Of a stretch of DNA of 64,000 nucleotides, positions 1 through 8,641 are shown one piece after another. The stretch comes from Helicobacter canis (GTDB lineage: Bacteria > Campylobacterota > Campylobacteria > Campylobacterales > Helicobacteraceae), in NCBI RefSeq assembly GCF_008693005.1, contig NZ_VXKE01000019.1, positions 62,001 through 126,000 of the forward strand, in the 5' to 3' direction. The position numbers and the translations under genes were made by a program. Within the stretch, counting starts at the first letter, position 1. Each line of letters opens with the position of its first letter. The notes below the pieces were generated by a model. It was given only the letters and a program-made list of their open reading frames with translations. It did not search any database and was not told the origin of the DNA.

Positions 1-2
1 TG

Positions 3-3000
3 GAGGGTAATATTACAGCGGATTCTAGCTCGGCGATTAACTTTGGCGGGGATATAGACCATTACATCGATAAAAAGGACGGCGAAAACACCACGGGCAA
101 TGGCTTTGAATACCAGCAAGAAGTAGAAAAAAAGAAGCTAAAAGAAGCAACACAGAAGCTCGCCAATCAAACTATCCACTTCAAAGGCAGTATTGATGCC
201 ACAGGCACGACAATAAACTCACACATTTATGACTTCAACGCCAAGCTTGATTTGAAAAATAGCGCGAAGCTTAATGCAGATTTTCTAACCCTTGATAGAG
301 AGACGCACGCAAGCGGCGCGATTCTTACAATGAATACTAACAGCAGTGCAAATGTGAAAAATCTTATTTTCAAAGGGCTTAATGGCAGTGCGAATGACAT
401 CGTAAATATCACAGGCGGCTCGAGCCTTAAGGTTACAGAATCTCTAGGCTTTGAGAAATCGACTTTTGATTTGAAAAATCTTAGCTCTATTGGTGGAAGC
501 AGCTTCACAAAGCCCACAAACTACGATATTTTTGTCAAAGATAGCTCCCAGATCACAGGAGATAGCACAGACATCACCGGCAATGTCGGCGTGATGAATG
601 AATCTAGCCTTACGCTAAAATCTATCACGCTAAAAGATATTAGCTCGACAACAGGGGCAGACTCTACACAAGCGCAATCCACCCCAGAATCTAGCAAGCA
701 TAAAAACTCTATTCTCGTAGATGGCAAAAACTCTAGCCTAAGTGTGAGCGGCAAGATCAGCTCTACAGCCCAAGATGACACGCTGATTGTCGTTAGTGGC
801 TTTAGAGAGACCACTGCCCAAGGCACACGCGATAGAGTAGAGGGGCAAAGGCAAGAAGTGGTGCATTCCGCGACTTTAAGCACGAGTGGGGGCATAGAGC
901 TACAAGGCACAACGCAGCGCGGACTAGAGACAAGATGCGATGGCGATAAAGTCGGCGTGGGCTGCTTTGCTGATAAATCTATGCAGGGCAAGGTTAGCAA
1001 TATCGTGCTAAGCACCGGAGGCAAGCTAGATTCTAACCTTAAGGCGACAAATTTACAGCTCAATGTCGATGTGGATAAGGACTCTAGCTTTTTGGGCAGT
1101 GGCAAAACTTTAGAATCTAATGCTTCAAGCGTGGCATTAAACTTCGAGCTAGGCGGAGCAAGGCAGCAGGAGTTTGACATCACCGCCAAGCAGAAAAGCC
1201 ACATCACGCTAAGCGCTTACGCTAAAGAGTCTTTGGCAAAGGATTCTAAGCCTTTGAAGCAAGCCCTAGAAGCCTCGCAGTATCAGGGCAAAATCACCGC
1301 AGATGACTCGCAAATAGATTCTACCCTAAGCAATATCACCGCAAGCGTGGATCTAAAAAACGGCGCGAAGCTCACAACCAGCGGAATCCTAACGCTTAAA
1401 GACACTTTCAATAGCATTAAGCTAGATGGCAAAGATACTGCCCTTAATGTCGGCACGATTATCGCGGAAGATTTGAAAAATCTCACGCTAAGCGTGGGAA
1501 GTGAATCAAAGTTTAATGTTACAAACTTTGTGTTTAAAAAGGGAAATGTCAGCAGTAATCAATTCTATGGGCAAAATGTCTGGCTACAAGAGGGAGCAAA
1601 AGTAACGCTTGCAAATGGAGGCACGCTTAATCACAATCTCTACATCGATGGCAAATCCACCTTTAGCACCACGCCAAATGAAGCGATACTAAGCGGGGGC
1701 AAAAAGCTCTCAATCGGCGGAGAATCTAGCTTTAGCATAGCAAGTGGCAATGGGACTTTGGGCGTGAATGAAAGCGGAGAGACCATAATCCAAACAGAAA
1801 TTGGCTCAAAGCTAGAGATTAGCAAGCTCCTAGCCCAAGGCGGAAGCAAGGTAATCATCGCGCTAGATTTGGACAAAGTGGAAAAGGACTCTAGCGCGCA
1901 AAAGTCTGCAAGCCAGCAGAAAAATTTCAGCATTGAAGCAAACAATGCTAGCAATGTCTATGTCAATAGCTGGGATATGAATCGCGCTGGGTTTGATAAT
2001 GGTAAGACAAGCCTAACTACTGATGAGAATTCTAGAATCCACTTTGGGACACTAAAGCACGATATGGCAAAGACAAACTACATCGCCCAGCCCATCAAGG
2101 CAAATCTCTCTATCTCCCAGCACCTAAGCCTAGAGAATGTCGGCAAGCTTACAGCAAGTGCTGGGAACAAAGCCGCGCCAAGTGGCACAGCTACAAATAT
2201 GATGACTAGAGAAATCACAAGCGAGAGTGCCCCCACGCCCACCAATCAAGTAGAATCTAACTCCGATCCGCTAAAGCTTGCCGCACAAGCTGGCACGAGT
2301 GATGATAGATTCCACGCGCTAAAGCTAGAGGGCAACACTATGCAGGGCGGCGAAGTGCAAAACACAGGCAAAAATCTCACTCTAGAGAATGGCACGCGCA
2401 TTGATGTCAAGCTTGACCAAAGTATCAAAGCAGAATCTAGCGGCGGCAAGCCCGGCGACTTCCAGCTCAATAAATACTACACGCTTATCTCTGCTGGGAG
2501 CATTACAGATAATCGCACAGATAAGAGAATCTACTTTAGCTTTGCAGAGGGTAGCACGCCGCTGTATTGGGTAACGATTGTGGAAAATGGCGAGATCAAA
2601 GTCAAATTTACCAAAGAAGATCCAAGCAGCTACGATGAGCTAAAAAACTATATCAGCGATGATAAGCTGCTAGAAATCCTAATCCAGCATAACCCCAAAG
2701 ACGACTTCGTCCAAATGGCGGGCACGGCAAACCAGCACAAAGAGCTAGATGGGTATCTAGCGCGTATCGATAATGACTTAGGCGAGATAGCACACCACAG
2801 CGAGCTAGGCTTAAGCGATCAAATCCTGCTCGCCAATGACCAGAGTATAAACGCCAGAATCGCCCAAGTCCAATACGCGCAAAGCCGCTTCAATGCTACG
2901 CCTCTAGCTGGGCTCGCGCGCCTTGCCAGCAATGATAGCAAAGATATCGCCCTAGCTCTAAAATCTGCCCAAGCCGCCAAAGAAGCGAGAAAGAAAAACG

Positions 3001-3791
3001 GCGCGTGGCTAAGTGTGGCAGGAGGGGGCTTTGCCAAAGGTGGGGAGAGCAAGGCGGCTATGGGATTTTATGGCACAAATGTGGGCTATGATAGGACATT
3101 TAGCTTTGGTGATGATAGCTTGATTATCGGGGCTATGGCTGGGTTTGGCGGCTCAAACTACTATGCCCAAACGCTTAATGACATCGCCAAGGTTGTGAAT
3201 CTAGGACTCTATGGGCTCTACCAAAAAGACGGTAATGAAATCCAAAGCAACCTATCTTTTAGTATGATTATGGGTGAGCGCGCTCTAAGTGGCGTGCTAG
3301 GGAGCGAGAATCTAAAAGCCAACTCCCTAGGGCTGCTCTCACACACCTACTACAAATACCGCTTCGTGCTCAAAAAGGGCGAGAGATTTGACTCTATACT
3401 AAAGCCTGTGGGGCTGCTAAGTGTGGGGTATAATGGCATAGGCGCATACACAGGGACAAACTACAAGCAGCACGCACTAAACGCCTTTAATCTAGGGCTA
3501 GGAGCTGGGGTAGAATACGCCCTACTTGGCAGGAAGCAGTCCTATACGCTCTCTTTCCTTGCTAGGCAGAATGTCTATAGCTCCGCAGATCAAATCTTTG
3601 TGAGCCTTAGCAATGCGCAAAACTCTATCGGCTATGAGCTAAATCCTATCAATCTCACTTTCCAGCTAGGCTTTGTCGGCAGCGCGCAGCTGGGGCGTGG
3701 ATTTACCCTGCAATATGGGCTAGCTGGCGTGGCAGACATCAAGGGCGGCTATGGTGGCAAGGCAGATGTCAAGCTAGAGTATAAATTCTAG
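3..3791 (+). CDS. Autotransporter (type V secretion), 5'-truncated by window edge
   Basis: The frame is open from the left edge (first full codon at base 3), so the true start and signal peptide lie outside the window. The visible 1262 residues are mostly a Ser/Asn/Gly/Thr-rich passenger with many short alternating strands, as expected for a beta-helix exported to the cell surface. A cysteine pair (CDGDKVGVGC, near nt 930-960) is the only one I noticed. From about nt 3000 (NGAWLSVAGGG) to the end, alternating aromatic/Gly segments form the outer-membrane beta-barrel, ending in the typical aromatic C-terminus (KLEYKF). The fold is clear; the passenger's activity is not. VacA-like Helicobacter autotransporters share this layout, but I cannot claim toxin function. 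Several TAGAWTCTA words occur inside the coding sequence. Confidence 0.88.
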   Translation, partial: EGNITADSSSAINFGGDIDHYIDKKDGENTTGNGFEYQQEVEKKKLKEATQKLANQTIHFKGSIDATGTTINSHIYDFNAKLDLKNSAKLNADFLTLDRETHASGAILTMNTNSSANVKNLIFKGLNGSANDIVNITGGSSLKVTESLGFEKSTFDLKNLSSIGGSSFTKPTNYDIFVKDSSQITGDSTDITGNVGVMNESSLTLKSITLKDISSTTGADSTQAQSTPESSKHKNSILVDGKNSSLSVSGKISSTAQDDTLIVVSGFRETTAQGTRDRVEGQRQEVVHSATLSTSGGIELQGTTQRGLETRCDGDKVGVGCFADKSMQGKVSNIVLSTGGKLDSNLKATNLQLNVDVDKDSSFLGSGKTLESNASSVALNFELGGARQQEFDITAKQKSHITLSAYAKESLAKDSKPLKQALEASQYQGKITADDSQIDSTLSNITASVDLKNGAKLTTSGILTLKDTFNSIKLDGKDTALNVGTIIAEDLKNLTLSVGSESKFNVTNFVFKKGNVSSNQFYGQNVWLQEGAKVTLANGGTLNHNLYIDGKSTFSTTPNEAILSGGKKLSIGGESSFSIASGNGTLGVNESGETIIQTEIGSKLEISKLLAQGGSKVIIALDLDKVEKDSSAQKSASQQKNFSIEANNASNVYVNSWDMNRAGFDNGKTSLTTDENSRIHFGTLKHDMAKTNYIAQPIKANLSISQHLSLENVGKLTASAGNKAAPSGTATNMMTREITSESAPTPTNQVESNSDPLKLAAQAGTSDDRFHALKLEGNTMQGGEVQNTGKNLTLENGTRIDVKLDQSIKAESSGGKPGDFQLNKYYTLISAGSITDNRTDKRIYFSFAEGSTPLYWVTIVENGEIKVKFTKEDPSSYDELKNYISDDKLLEILIQHNPKDDFVQMAGTANQHKELDGYLARIDNDLGEIAHHSELGLSDQILLANDQSINARIAQVQYAQSRFNATPLAGLARLASNDSKDIALALKSAQAAKEARKKNGAWLSVAGGGFAKGGESKAAMGFYGTNVGYDRTFSFGDDSLIIGAMAGFGGSNYYAQTLNDIAKVVNLGLYGLYQKDGNEIQSNLSFSMIMGERALSGVLGSENLKANSLGLLSHTYYKYRFVLKKGERFDSILKPVGLLSVGYNGIGAYTGTNYKQHALNAFNLGLGAGVEYALLGRKQSYTLSFLARQNVYSSADQIFVSLSNAQNSIGYELNPINLTFQLGFVGSAQLGRGFTLQYGLAGVADIKGGYGGKADVKLEYKF

Positions 3792-3823
3792 CTTGGCTTT
3801 GAAGCGGGGCTGCAAAAGTAGGC

Positions 3824-5281
3824 TCAAATAGTAGGCTCAAGTGGGGCAAAGGCAAGTGAGATTGAGATACTAGAATCTAGCTTAGTAGAGTTAGCATTAC
3901 TAGATTCTACATCGCTAGAATCTACACTTGCTTTGAAAAACCACTGCTTATCCTGCCACGATTTTTCTAGCTCTTTTGTTCTATCACATTGTGGATAGAT
4001 AAGCACTACATTAACTTTGCTAGATTCTAAGCGATACTTACTCGCATACGCCCACATTTGATAGAGATCGCTTTGTGAGATTCCATATTTTTTCTCATCA
4101 AGGCTAGAATCTGGGATTTTCCACTTTGTATCTATGATGAGAATCTTTTCATCATTACGCATTACAATATCAGGCTTTAAGCAAAATATGTCTTTATTCT
4201 CCTCATCTTGTAGTAGATATTTTCTGCTCTCTTGCGTTTTTACTTCAAAGTCTTTGACACATTTTTTAAGCCAAAAACTTACAAAAGATTCAAAAAGTTT
4301 TTCCATCGGGAATAAAAATGCGATCGACTTATCTCTTCCAACATAAGGGCTAAAAGCTTTTTGTCCTAAAAATACCTTGCACCACAATAAAATCATTTCA
4401 TATTCTTTAGCCCTACCCATATTATTACATTTTATAAAGTCAGATTCTACATTTTCACTTGGGCTAATATCAGCAAAGATAAATCGCATAAAATCTAGCT
4501 TTGTTTGTGTGCTAGGGCTAAGATTTAAGTGTGATAGAATATGAAGTGTTGATTGTATCAGGCGGTTTGGGGGTATGTCTTGTGTGTATTCATCACTGCT
4601 TGCGAAAAATCTCTCTTTATGGATAAGATTTTGTGTGATATGTTCTTTAAACTCTAGCTTTCCTTTAAGAAATGCCCTATTTTGTGCGATACAAAGATAA
4701 TCGCTTTTTAACCCTGCTTTTATGAGTCGCTCACATTCATTCAAAAACATACGCACAAAAATTTCTAAAAGTGGGAACTTAAGCGTGCGGAGATTAGCAA
4801 AATCATTGTGCTTAAAAGGCGTGTCTTTAAGTGTGGCAAGGCAATTTAATAGAATCATTTTAGCTTCACAAACATTACAAAGATTGCTATTTTCTTTGCT
4901 ATTAGATTCTGTATAGCTAGATTCTCTAATATTCTTACTAAAATATGCAAAAGCTTTTTTAATCTTTTCTTTCTCAAAGCGGATTTTACATTCGCATTTT
5001 TTAGAATCTTGTATTCTTTCATTATGAAAAGTCTTAGGTAAAATCTCTATACAAAAGCCACTTTTAGTTTGTATCGTGCCGACATAGTTTGTGGCTTTTA
5101 AAGTGCTTGGTGAGTGGGACATTAAAAATGCGTGATTTTTTTCATAGGAAGCAAAGTCTTTTAGCTCTTCAAAAATTTTTCGCGCTTTGTCTTTAGAATC
5201 TTTTGTGCCATAAGATTCTAAAGTGCGTTGTATATCTTCAAGCCCAAAGCTTTGATACTCAGCGATATGAAGTGTAGGCAT
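3824..5281 (-). CDS. mcrC: McrC, nuclease subunit of McrBC-type restriction system
   Basis: A 485-residue protein beginning MPTLHIAEYQSFGLEDIQ. The C-terminal third has a PD-(D/E)xK nuclease core: LKPDIVMRND followed by ILIIDTKWKIP (D...DTK). The N-terminal half resembles the McrC region that contacts the McrB ring. In known McrBC systems this subunit cuts DNA at modified cytosines when driven by the McrB GTPase. It starts 9 nt after the mcrB stop, so the two are cotranscribed. Length and motifs are intact. The last 60 bases of the gene carry three TAGAWTCTA words (3871, 3901, 3916), giving a Ser-rich C-terminus. The modification actually recognised cannot be read from the sequence. Confidence 0.88.
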   Translation of the reverse strand: MPTLHIAEYQSFGLEDIQRTLESYGTKDSKDKARKIFEELKDFASYEKNHAFLMSHSPSTLKATNYVGTIQTKSGFCIEILPKTFHNERIQDSKKCECKIRFEKEKIKKAFAYFSKNIRESSYTESNSKENSNLCNVCEAKMILLNCLATLKDTPFKHNDFANLRTLKFPLLEIFVRMFLNECERLIKAGLKSDYLCIAQNRAFLKGKLEFKEHITQNLIHKERFFASSDEYTQDIPPNRLIQSTLHILSHLNLSPSTQTKLDFMRFIFADISPSENVESDFIKCNNMGRAKEYEMILLWCKVFLGQKAFSPYVGRDKSIAFLFPMEKLFESFVSFWLKKCVKDFEVKTQESRKYLLQDEENKDIFCLKPDIVMRNDEKILIIDTKWKIPDSSLDEKKYGISQSDLYQMWAYASKYRLESSKVNVVLIYPQCDRTKELEKSWQDKQWFFKASVDSSDVESSNANSTKLDSSISISLAFAPLEPTI

Positions 5282-5290
5282 AGATGAGCC

Positions 5291-7306
5291 TTAGTTAGAT
5301 TCTATATTTTTATACATTGCTTTAAAAGTTTCAATATCCCACTTGCTAGAATCTGTGATTTTCCATACCTTTTTTTCACTATCTACAAACTCATCGCTTA
5401 GAGAAATTTTCATATTACTTATTGTTTTAGATTCTAGCATTCCATTATCATTTAGCACCGCATTTATCTTGGCATAATCATCATAAAAATACTCCTGCAA
5501 AAGCGGTAGAATCTTGTTTTTAAATACAGCTTTTAAATCGCTAAGATTTTTTACATCTATCAAAAATGCGTGTCCTATTGTCCGCTCTCTATCAAGCAAA
5601 AATTCTATGCGATTATTTATTGACTCTAAAAGTCTTTGTAAATCCACTCCATCGCAGTCCGTTGATAGCCTGCTAGAATCTGGCATCATTTCTATAAACT
5701 CAAACCGCCTACGCAGCGCAGTATCAAGCAAAGCAATGCTTCTATCAGCAGTATTCATCGTGCCGATGATGTAGAGATTTTTTGGCACGCTAAAAGGCTC
5801 TTGGCTATAGGGTAGTGTAACTTCAAGGGCTTCTTTTGCGCCTTTGCGTTTGCTAGGCTCAAGCAGGGTAATCAGCTCTCCTAAAATCTTAGAAATATTC
5901 CCACGATTGATTTCATCAATGATTAGGATATAGGGTTTTAAGCGATTGTCTAAAGTGGATTCTAGGCTAGGGATTGTGCTAGGTCTATAATGCTCCTTTT
6001 CAAATTCAGCAATACATTCATAAAGTGTGAAATAATATCCAGCATTGCCGTGTCTATGGGACTTTGACTCATAGCTTGGCTTAATGTCATTCCAGTCTTT
6101 TATCTCGCTATTTTTAAACTTCTCATAATCTCTTTTGATGATTTTTTGCGATAACCGCACTCGATAACTAGAGTTTTTAACCCCTATTACAATCGAGTTA
6201 AAATCTCCATTTTGCAAACGATGAATATCTTGTATTTTCATACTTGTCGCCCATTTTTTAGACTCAAATTTCGGGTTTTTACCTTCTTGAAGTTCATTTT
6301 CTACATAGTCTGCATATTGTTTCAACAAGTCATCAAGTTGCACTATATAATTTTCTCTGGGATTTTTAAAGTCTTCATAATTTTTATAATTTTCACTCGC
6401 CTTTTGACATATTTCCTTAAAGATTCCATTTGCAATTTCATATTCTACTTTTTCTTTATTGTTATTATCCATTTTTGGTTTAATGCCCTCGACAAAGTCT
6501 TCATATCCATAGCTTTGGTGGAAGGTTACAAAAGCGATTTGCTCATCACTTATAAAATCACTAAAAATTTTCTTTTTCTCATCTCGCTCCTGTGGGATAA
6601 AATCTATTAGTTCATAAGCATAAAGAATCTCCAGTGCCTTATCGATAGTGTTATAAGTTTTCCCTGTCCCCGGCGGTCCATAAAGGATTTGATTGAGATT
6701 GAGTGAGATATTGCCGGATATAGATTCTGCAAAATCTCGCGCGATCTCCAGCCTGCCTGAAGCATTCCCCCCAATCATAATTGCCAAAAGCTTTTGCGGA
6801 TAATCTTTATATTTGGAATCAGAAATTTCTGTTAAAGTCTTTATAGCTAGTTGTTGTGTATCGAAATTTTTCCAATCAATATGCCACTCCCCACTACAAG
6901 CCCAATTTACTTTCCTAAAAGAAGCAAATTCATCATCGATAGTTTCATCATAAAAATAATCGCCTACCACCTCACCATAGCCCAATAGCTTATGCAAGCC
7001 ACTTGCAGCGATGATAATATCCCCCTTGCTAATCGTATTGCACATATCCCAATTTGCAGGCTTATCATTTATTCTCTTTAGGCTACCATTTTTTGCTGGA
7101 TACAGCTCATTAAGCTTAGATTCTATCTCATCATCTTTTTTATATTGTCGTAAATCTCCAAGCTTACTCCAGCCAATCCCCATAAGCCCAAGCTCGCACA
7201 TAAGCCCCCATTTTGAGCCTTGCTCTCCGGGCTTATAGAGCCACACACGCCTGCCTTGTAGATTTTTCTCAATCAATTTCCATTCTTGCTCTGTTTTATT
7301 CTCCAT
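5291..7306 (-). CDS. mcrB: McrB-type AAA+ GTPase with EVE/PUA-like N-terminal reader domain
   Basis: A 671-residue motor subunit of a modification-dependent restriction system. Residues ~15-180 look like an EVE/PUA-like base-reader domain (VWLYKPGEQGSKWG, ISKGDIIIAASGLHKLLGYGEV). The AAA+ domain follows, with Walker A GPPGTGKT near residue 210, Walker B IDEINRGN near 465 and the McrB signature GTMNTADRSIALLDTALRRR near 515. In the family the hexamer hydrolyses GTP and activates McrC, encoded just downstream. ATG at 7306 has a strong Shine-Dalgarno (AAAGGAG, 5 nt spacing). The N-terminal domain differs from E. coli McrB, so methylcytosine specificity is not assured. A run of 14 A (coding strand) lies about 75 bp upstream. 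Confidence 0.9.
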   Translation of the reverse strand: MENKTEQEWKLIEKNLQGRRVWLYKPGEQGSKWGLMCELGLMGIGWSKLGDLRQYKKDDEIESKLNELYPAKNGSLKRINDKPANWDMCNTISKGDIIIAASGLHKLLGYGEVVGDYFYDETIDDEFASFRKVNWACSGEWHIDWKNFDTQQLAIKTLTEISDSKYKDYPQKLLAIMIGGNASGRLEIARDFAESISGNISLNLNQILYGPPGTGKTYNTIDKALEILYAYELIDFIPQERDEKKKIFSDFISDEQIAFVTFHQSYGYEDFVEGIKPKMDNNNKEKVEYEIANGIFKEICQKASENYKNYEDFKNPRENYIVQLDDLLKQYADYVENELQEGKNPKFESKKWATSMKIQDIHRLQNGDFNSIVIGVKNSSYRVRLSQKIIKRDYEKFKNSEIKDWNDIKPSYESKSHRHGNAGYYFTLYECIAEFEKEHYRPSTIPSLESTLDNRLKPYILIIDEINRGNISKILGELITLLEPSKRKGAKEALEVTLPYSQEPFSVPKNLYIIGTMNTADRSIALLDTALRRRFEFIEMMPDSSRLSTDCDGVDLQRLLESINNRIEFLLDRERTIGHAFLIDVKNLSDLKAVFKNKILPLLQEYFYDDYAKINAVLNDNGMLESKTISNMKISLSDEFVDSEKKVWKITDSSKWDIETFKAMYKNIESN

Positions 7307-7489
7307 ATTTTCTCCTTTTATTGTGTATCTTAGGATTTAGTTTGACTAATGCGTTGCTAAAATAGAGCTAGATTCTATCGTTTTTTTTTTTTTTCAAGTC
7401 AAGGGCGGCGATCATCTTGGCTGCTATTATGGGTCTTGCAGTGTTGAAGTGAGTGTTTGCGTATTTGGGGCTGAAGGGCGTGGCTATCT
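7307..7489 (-). other. Intergenic region between methyltransferase remnant and mcrB
   Basis: Contains the mcrB promoter region, the A14 tract and a short open frame on the minus strand beginning within the end of the methyltransferase remnant and reading ...VEIATPFSPKYANTHF... then ...AAKMIAALDLKKKK. That frame has protein-like composition but no credible start or family. It looks like a leftover gene tail or a dispersed element rather than a working gene. Confidence 0.4.
7381..7394. repeat. T14/A14 homopolymer upstream of mcrB
   Basis: Fourteen consecutive T on the plus strand (A14 on the coding strand of mcrB), 75-88 bp before the mcrB start. Tracts of this length are slippage-prone and in Helicobacter often modulate promoters. 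The tract is also read through by a short open frame (7381-7489, minus strand) that encodes a Lys run. Confidence 0.85.
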
Positions 7490-7852
7490 CTACTTGATCA
7501 AAGCAATATTGCAATTAGGCAAGTGAATTTCACTTTTCTTTATCCATTTTTGATTAAGTTTTATTGCTTCAATGCTTTCATCAATGCCGATGAATTTTCT
7601 CCCTAAATTTAGGGCTTCTTGTAAAAATCCACCCCCACCACAAAAGCAATCCATAACTTTAGATTCTGTATTTGACGACATCGCAATAATACGCCTTAGC
7701 ATTGCTCTATTTTTCTCGGTAGGATAGGCTGGATTTTGAGAGTCTTTACACTCCCAAATATCTTGTATCTTTTTGCCCCTGCATTCATCTATATAAACTT
7801 TCTTGCGTGGATTGTTGTTTTTACTCCATTCAATTAGCCCTGCTTCTTGCAA
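7490..7852 (-). pseudogene. C-terminal fragment of a beta-class DNA (N4/N6) methyltransferase
   Basis: Only 120 residues remain. They contain the linker and SAM-binding end of a site-specific DNA methyltransferase: AYPTEKNRAMLRRII, then VMDCFCGGGGFLQEAL and FIGIDES. In beta-class enzymes the catalytic (D/N/S)PPY motif lies N-terminal to this block and is absent here. The coding frame is closed by a TAG (7862-7864) immediately before LDKLQEAGLIEW, so the fragment has only a TTG start inside the overlapping upstream gene. The 5' two-thirds was probably removed by a deletion that joined it to that gene. It is expected to be inactive alone. Confidence 0.8.
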
Positions 7853-8625
7853 CTTGTCAAGCTATTTATATTAACTTTTATAATCTTTACAATCTCACAC
7901 ACATCATAATTGTGATTTTTACTTAGCATTCCAAAGATTTTAAAAGTCTCTAGCAAAAAGCATTTGTCCTTAGAATCTAAGATAAGCAAACCGCATTCTT
8001 TAGATTCTGCCACTCTGCCTAAAAGTGCAGGGTTGCAATATAATTCCGTGATAGGAAAACAGACATAAAGCATAGGTTGCACACCAACTGCCCTTTGCTT
8101 TTCTTTAATGATGATTTCTACTAGCACATCAAAATGATTAAATTTATGCACTAAAAGCGGATATTTAACTTGAGATTCATAAAATTCCACACCTAAAATA
8201 TTTTTGCTTACAGGGTGGCTTCGCAAAATCTGCAAATCGCTCCTAGAATCTAAATATTCATTATCTTTAATATTTTGTAAAAATGTTAATAAATTTGTTA
8301 TTTCACTCTCTGTGATAATCCCCCATTGCGTGAAATAGTAAAGATATTCACTAAACTCATATAGGGCTTTTGTTTTGCCATTTGCCCCGATAAATTCACT
8401 TTGCTCTAAAGTGCTTAAAGCCAACTTTTCTTTATCATTTTTATCTACATCATAGCCGATTTGCCACTCAATATAATGTTTTTGTGAAAATGGAATCTGT
8501 CTTGTCGCAGTAGGCAGTCCATATTCATAAAAACTATTGCGTATTTTTACTCTCGTTTTACCACTCTGCGTGGTAAGTGGGATTTCTACAAAGATTTGTT
8601 TATTTTCACATTTGTGTATTTTCAT
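7834..8625 (-). CDS. Candidate restriction endonuclease (unrecognised), 3' end fused to methyltransferase remnant
   Basis: A 263-residue soluble protein with no family I recognise (MKIHKCENKQIFVEIPLTTQ...). It lies between methyltransferase genes in a restriction-modification island, so a restriction enzyme is the likeliest role by context; I see no certain catalytic motif. ATG at 8625 has AGGAG 7 nt upstream. The last residues (TSCKKQG) come from sequence that in another frame encodes the methyltransferase remnant (LDKLQEAG), so the natural C-terminus has probably been lost at a deletion junction. The start lies in a 23-bp direct repeat (8619-8641) also present at the end of the methyltransferase gene at 11288. 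Confidence 0.5.
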   Translation of the reverse strand: MKIHKCENKQIFVEIPLTTQSGKTRVKIRNSFYEYGLPTATRQIPFSQKHYIEWQIGYDVDKNDKEKLALSTLEQSEFIGANGKTKALYEFSEYLYYFTQWGIITESEITNLLTFLQNIKDNEYLDSRSDLQILRSHPVSKNILGVEFYESQVKYPLLVHKFNHFDVLVEIIIKEKQRAVGVQPMLYVCFPITELYCNPALLGRVAESKECGLLILDSKDKCFLLETFKIFGMLSKNHNYDVCEIVKIIKVNINSLTSCKKQG

Positions 8626-8641
8626 AATGCACTCCTAGTAA
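8619..8641. repeat. 23-bp direct repeat, copy 1 (pair with 11295-11317)
   Basis: Perfect 23-bp match to 11295-11317, beginning TTTTCATAATGCAC on the plus strand. This copy covers the end of the 275-residue gene (its TAG) and the RBS/ATG of the 263-residue gene. The two copies bound a 2.65-kb segment containing one methyltransferase plus one candidate endonuclease, as expected for an insertion with target duplication. Confidence 0.85.

Noticed and set aside
521-1207. Antisense ORF of 228 codons within the autotransporter
   Set aside because: Ser/Leu-rich shadow of the plus-strand coding frame with no RBS or domain.
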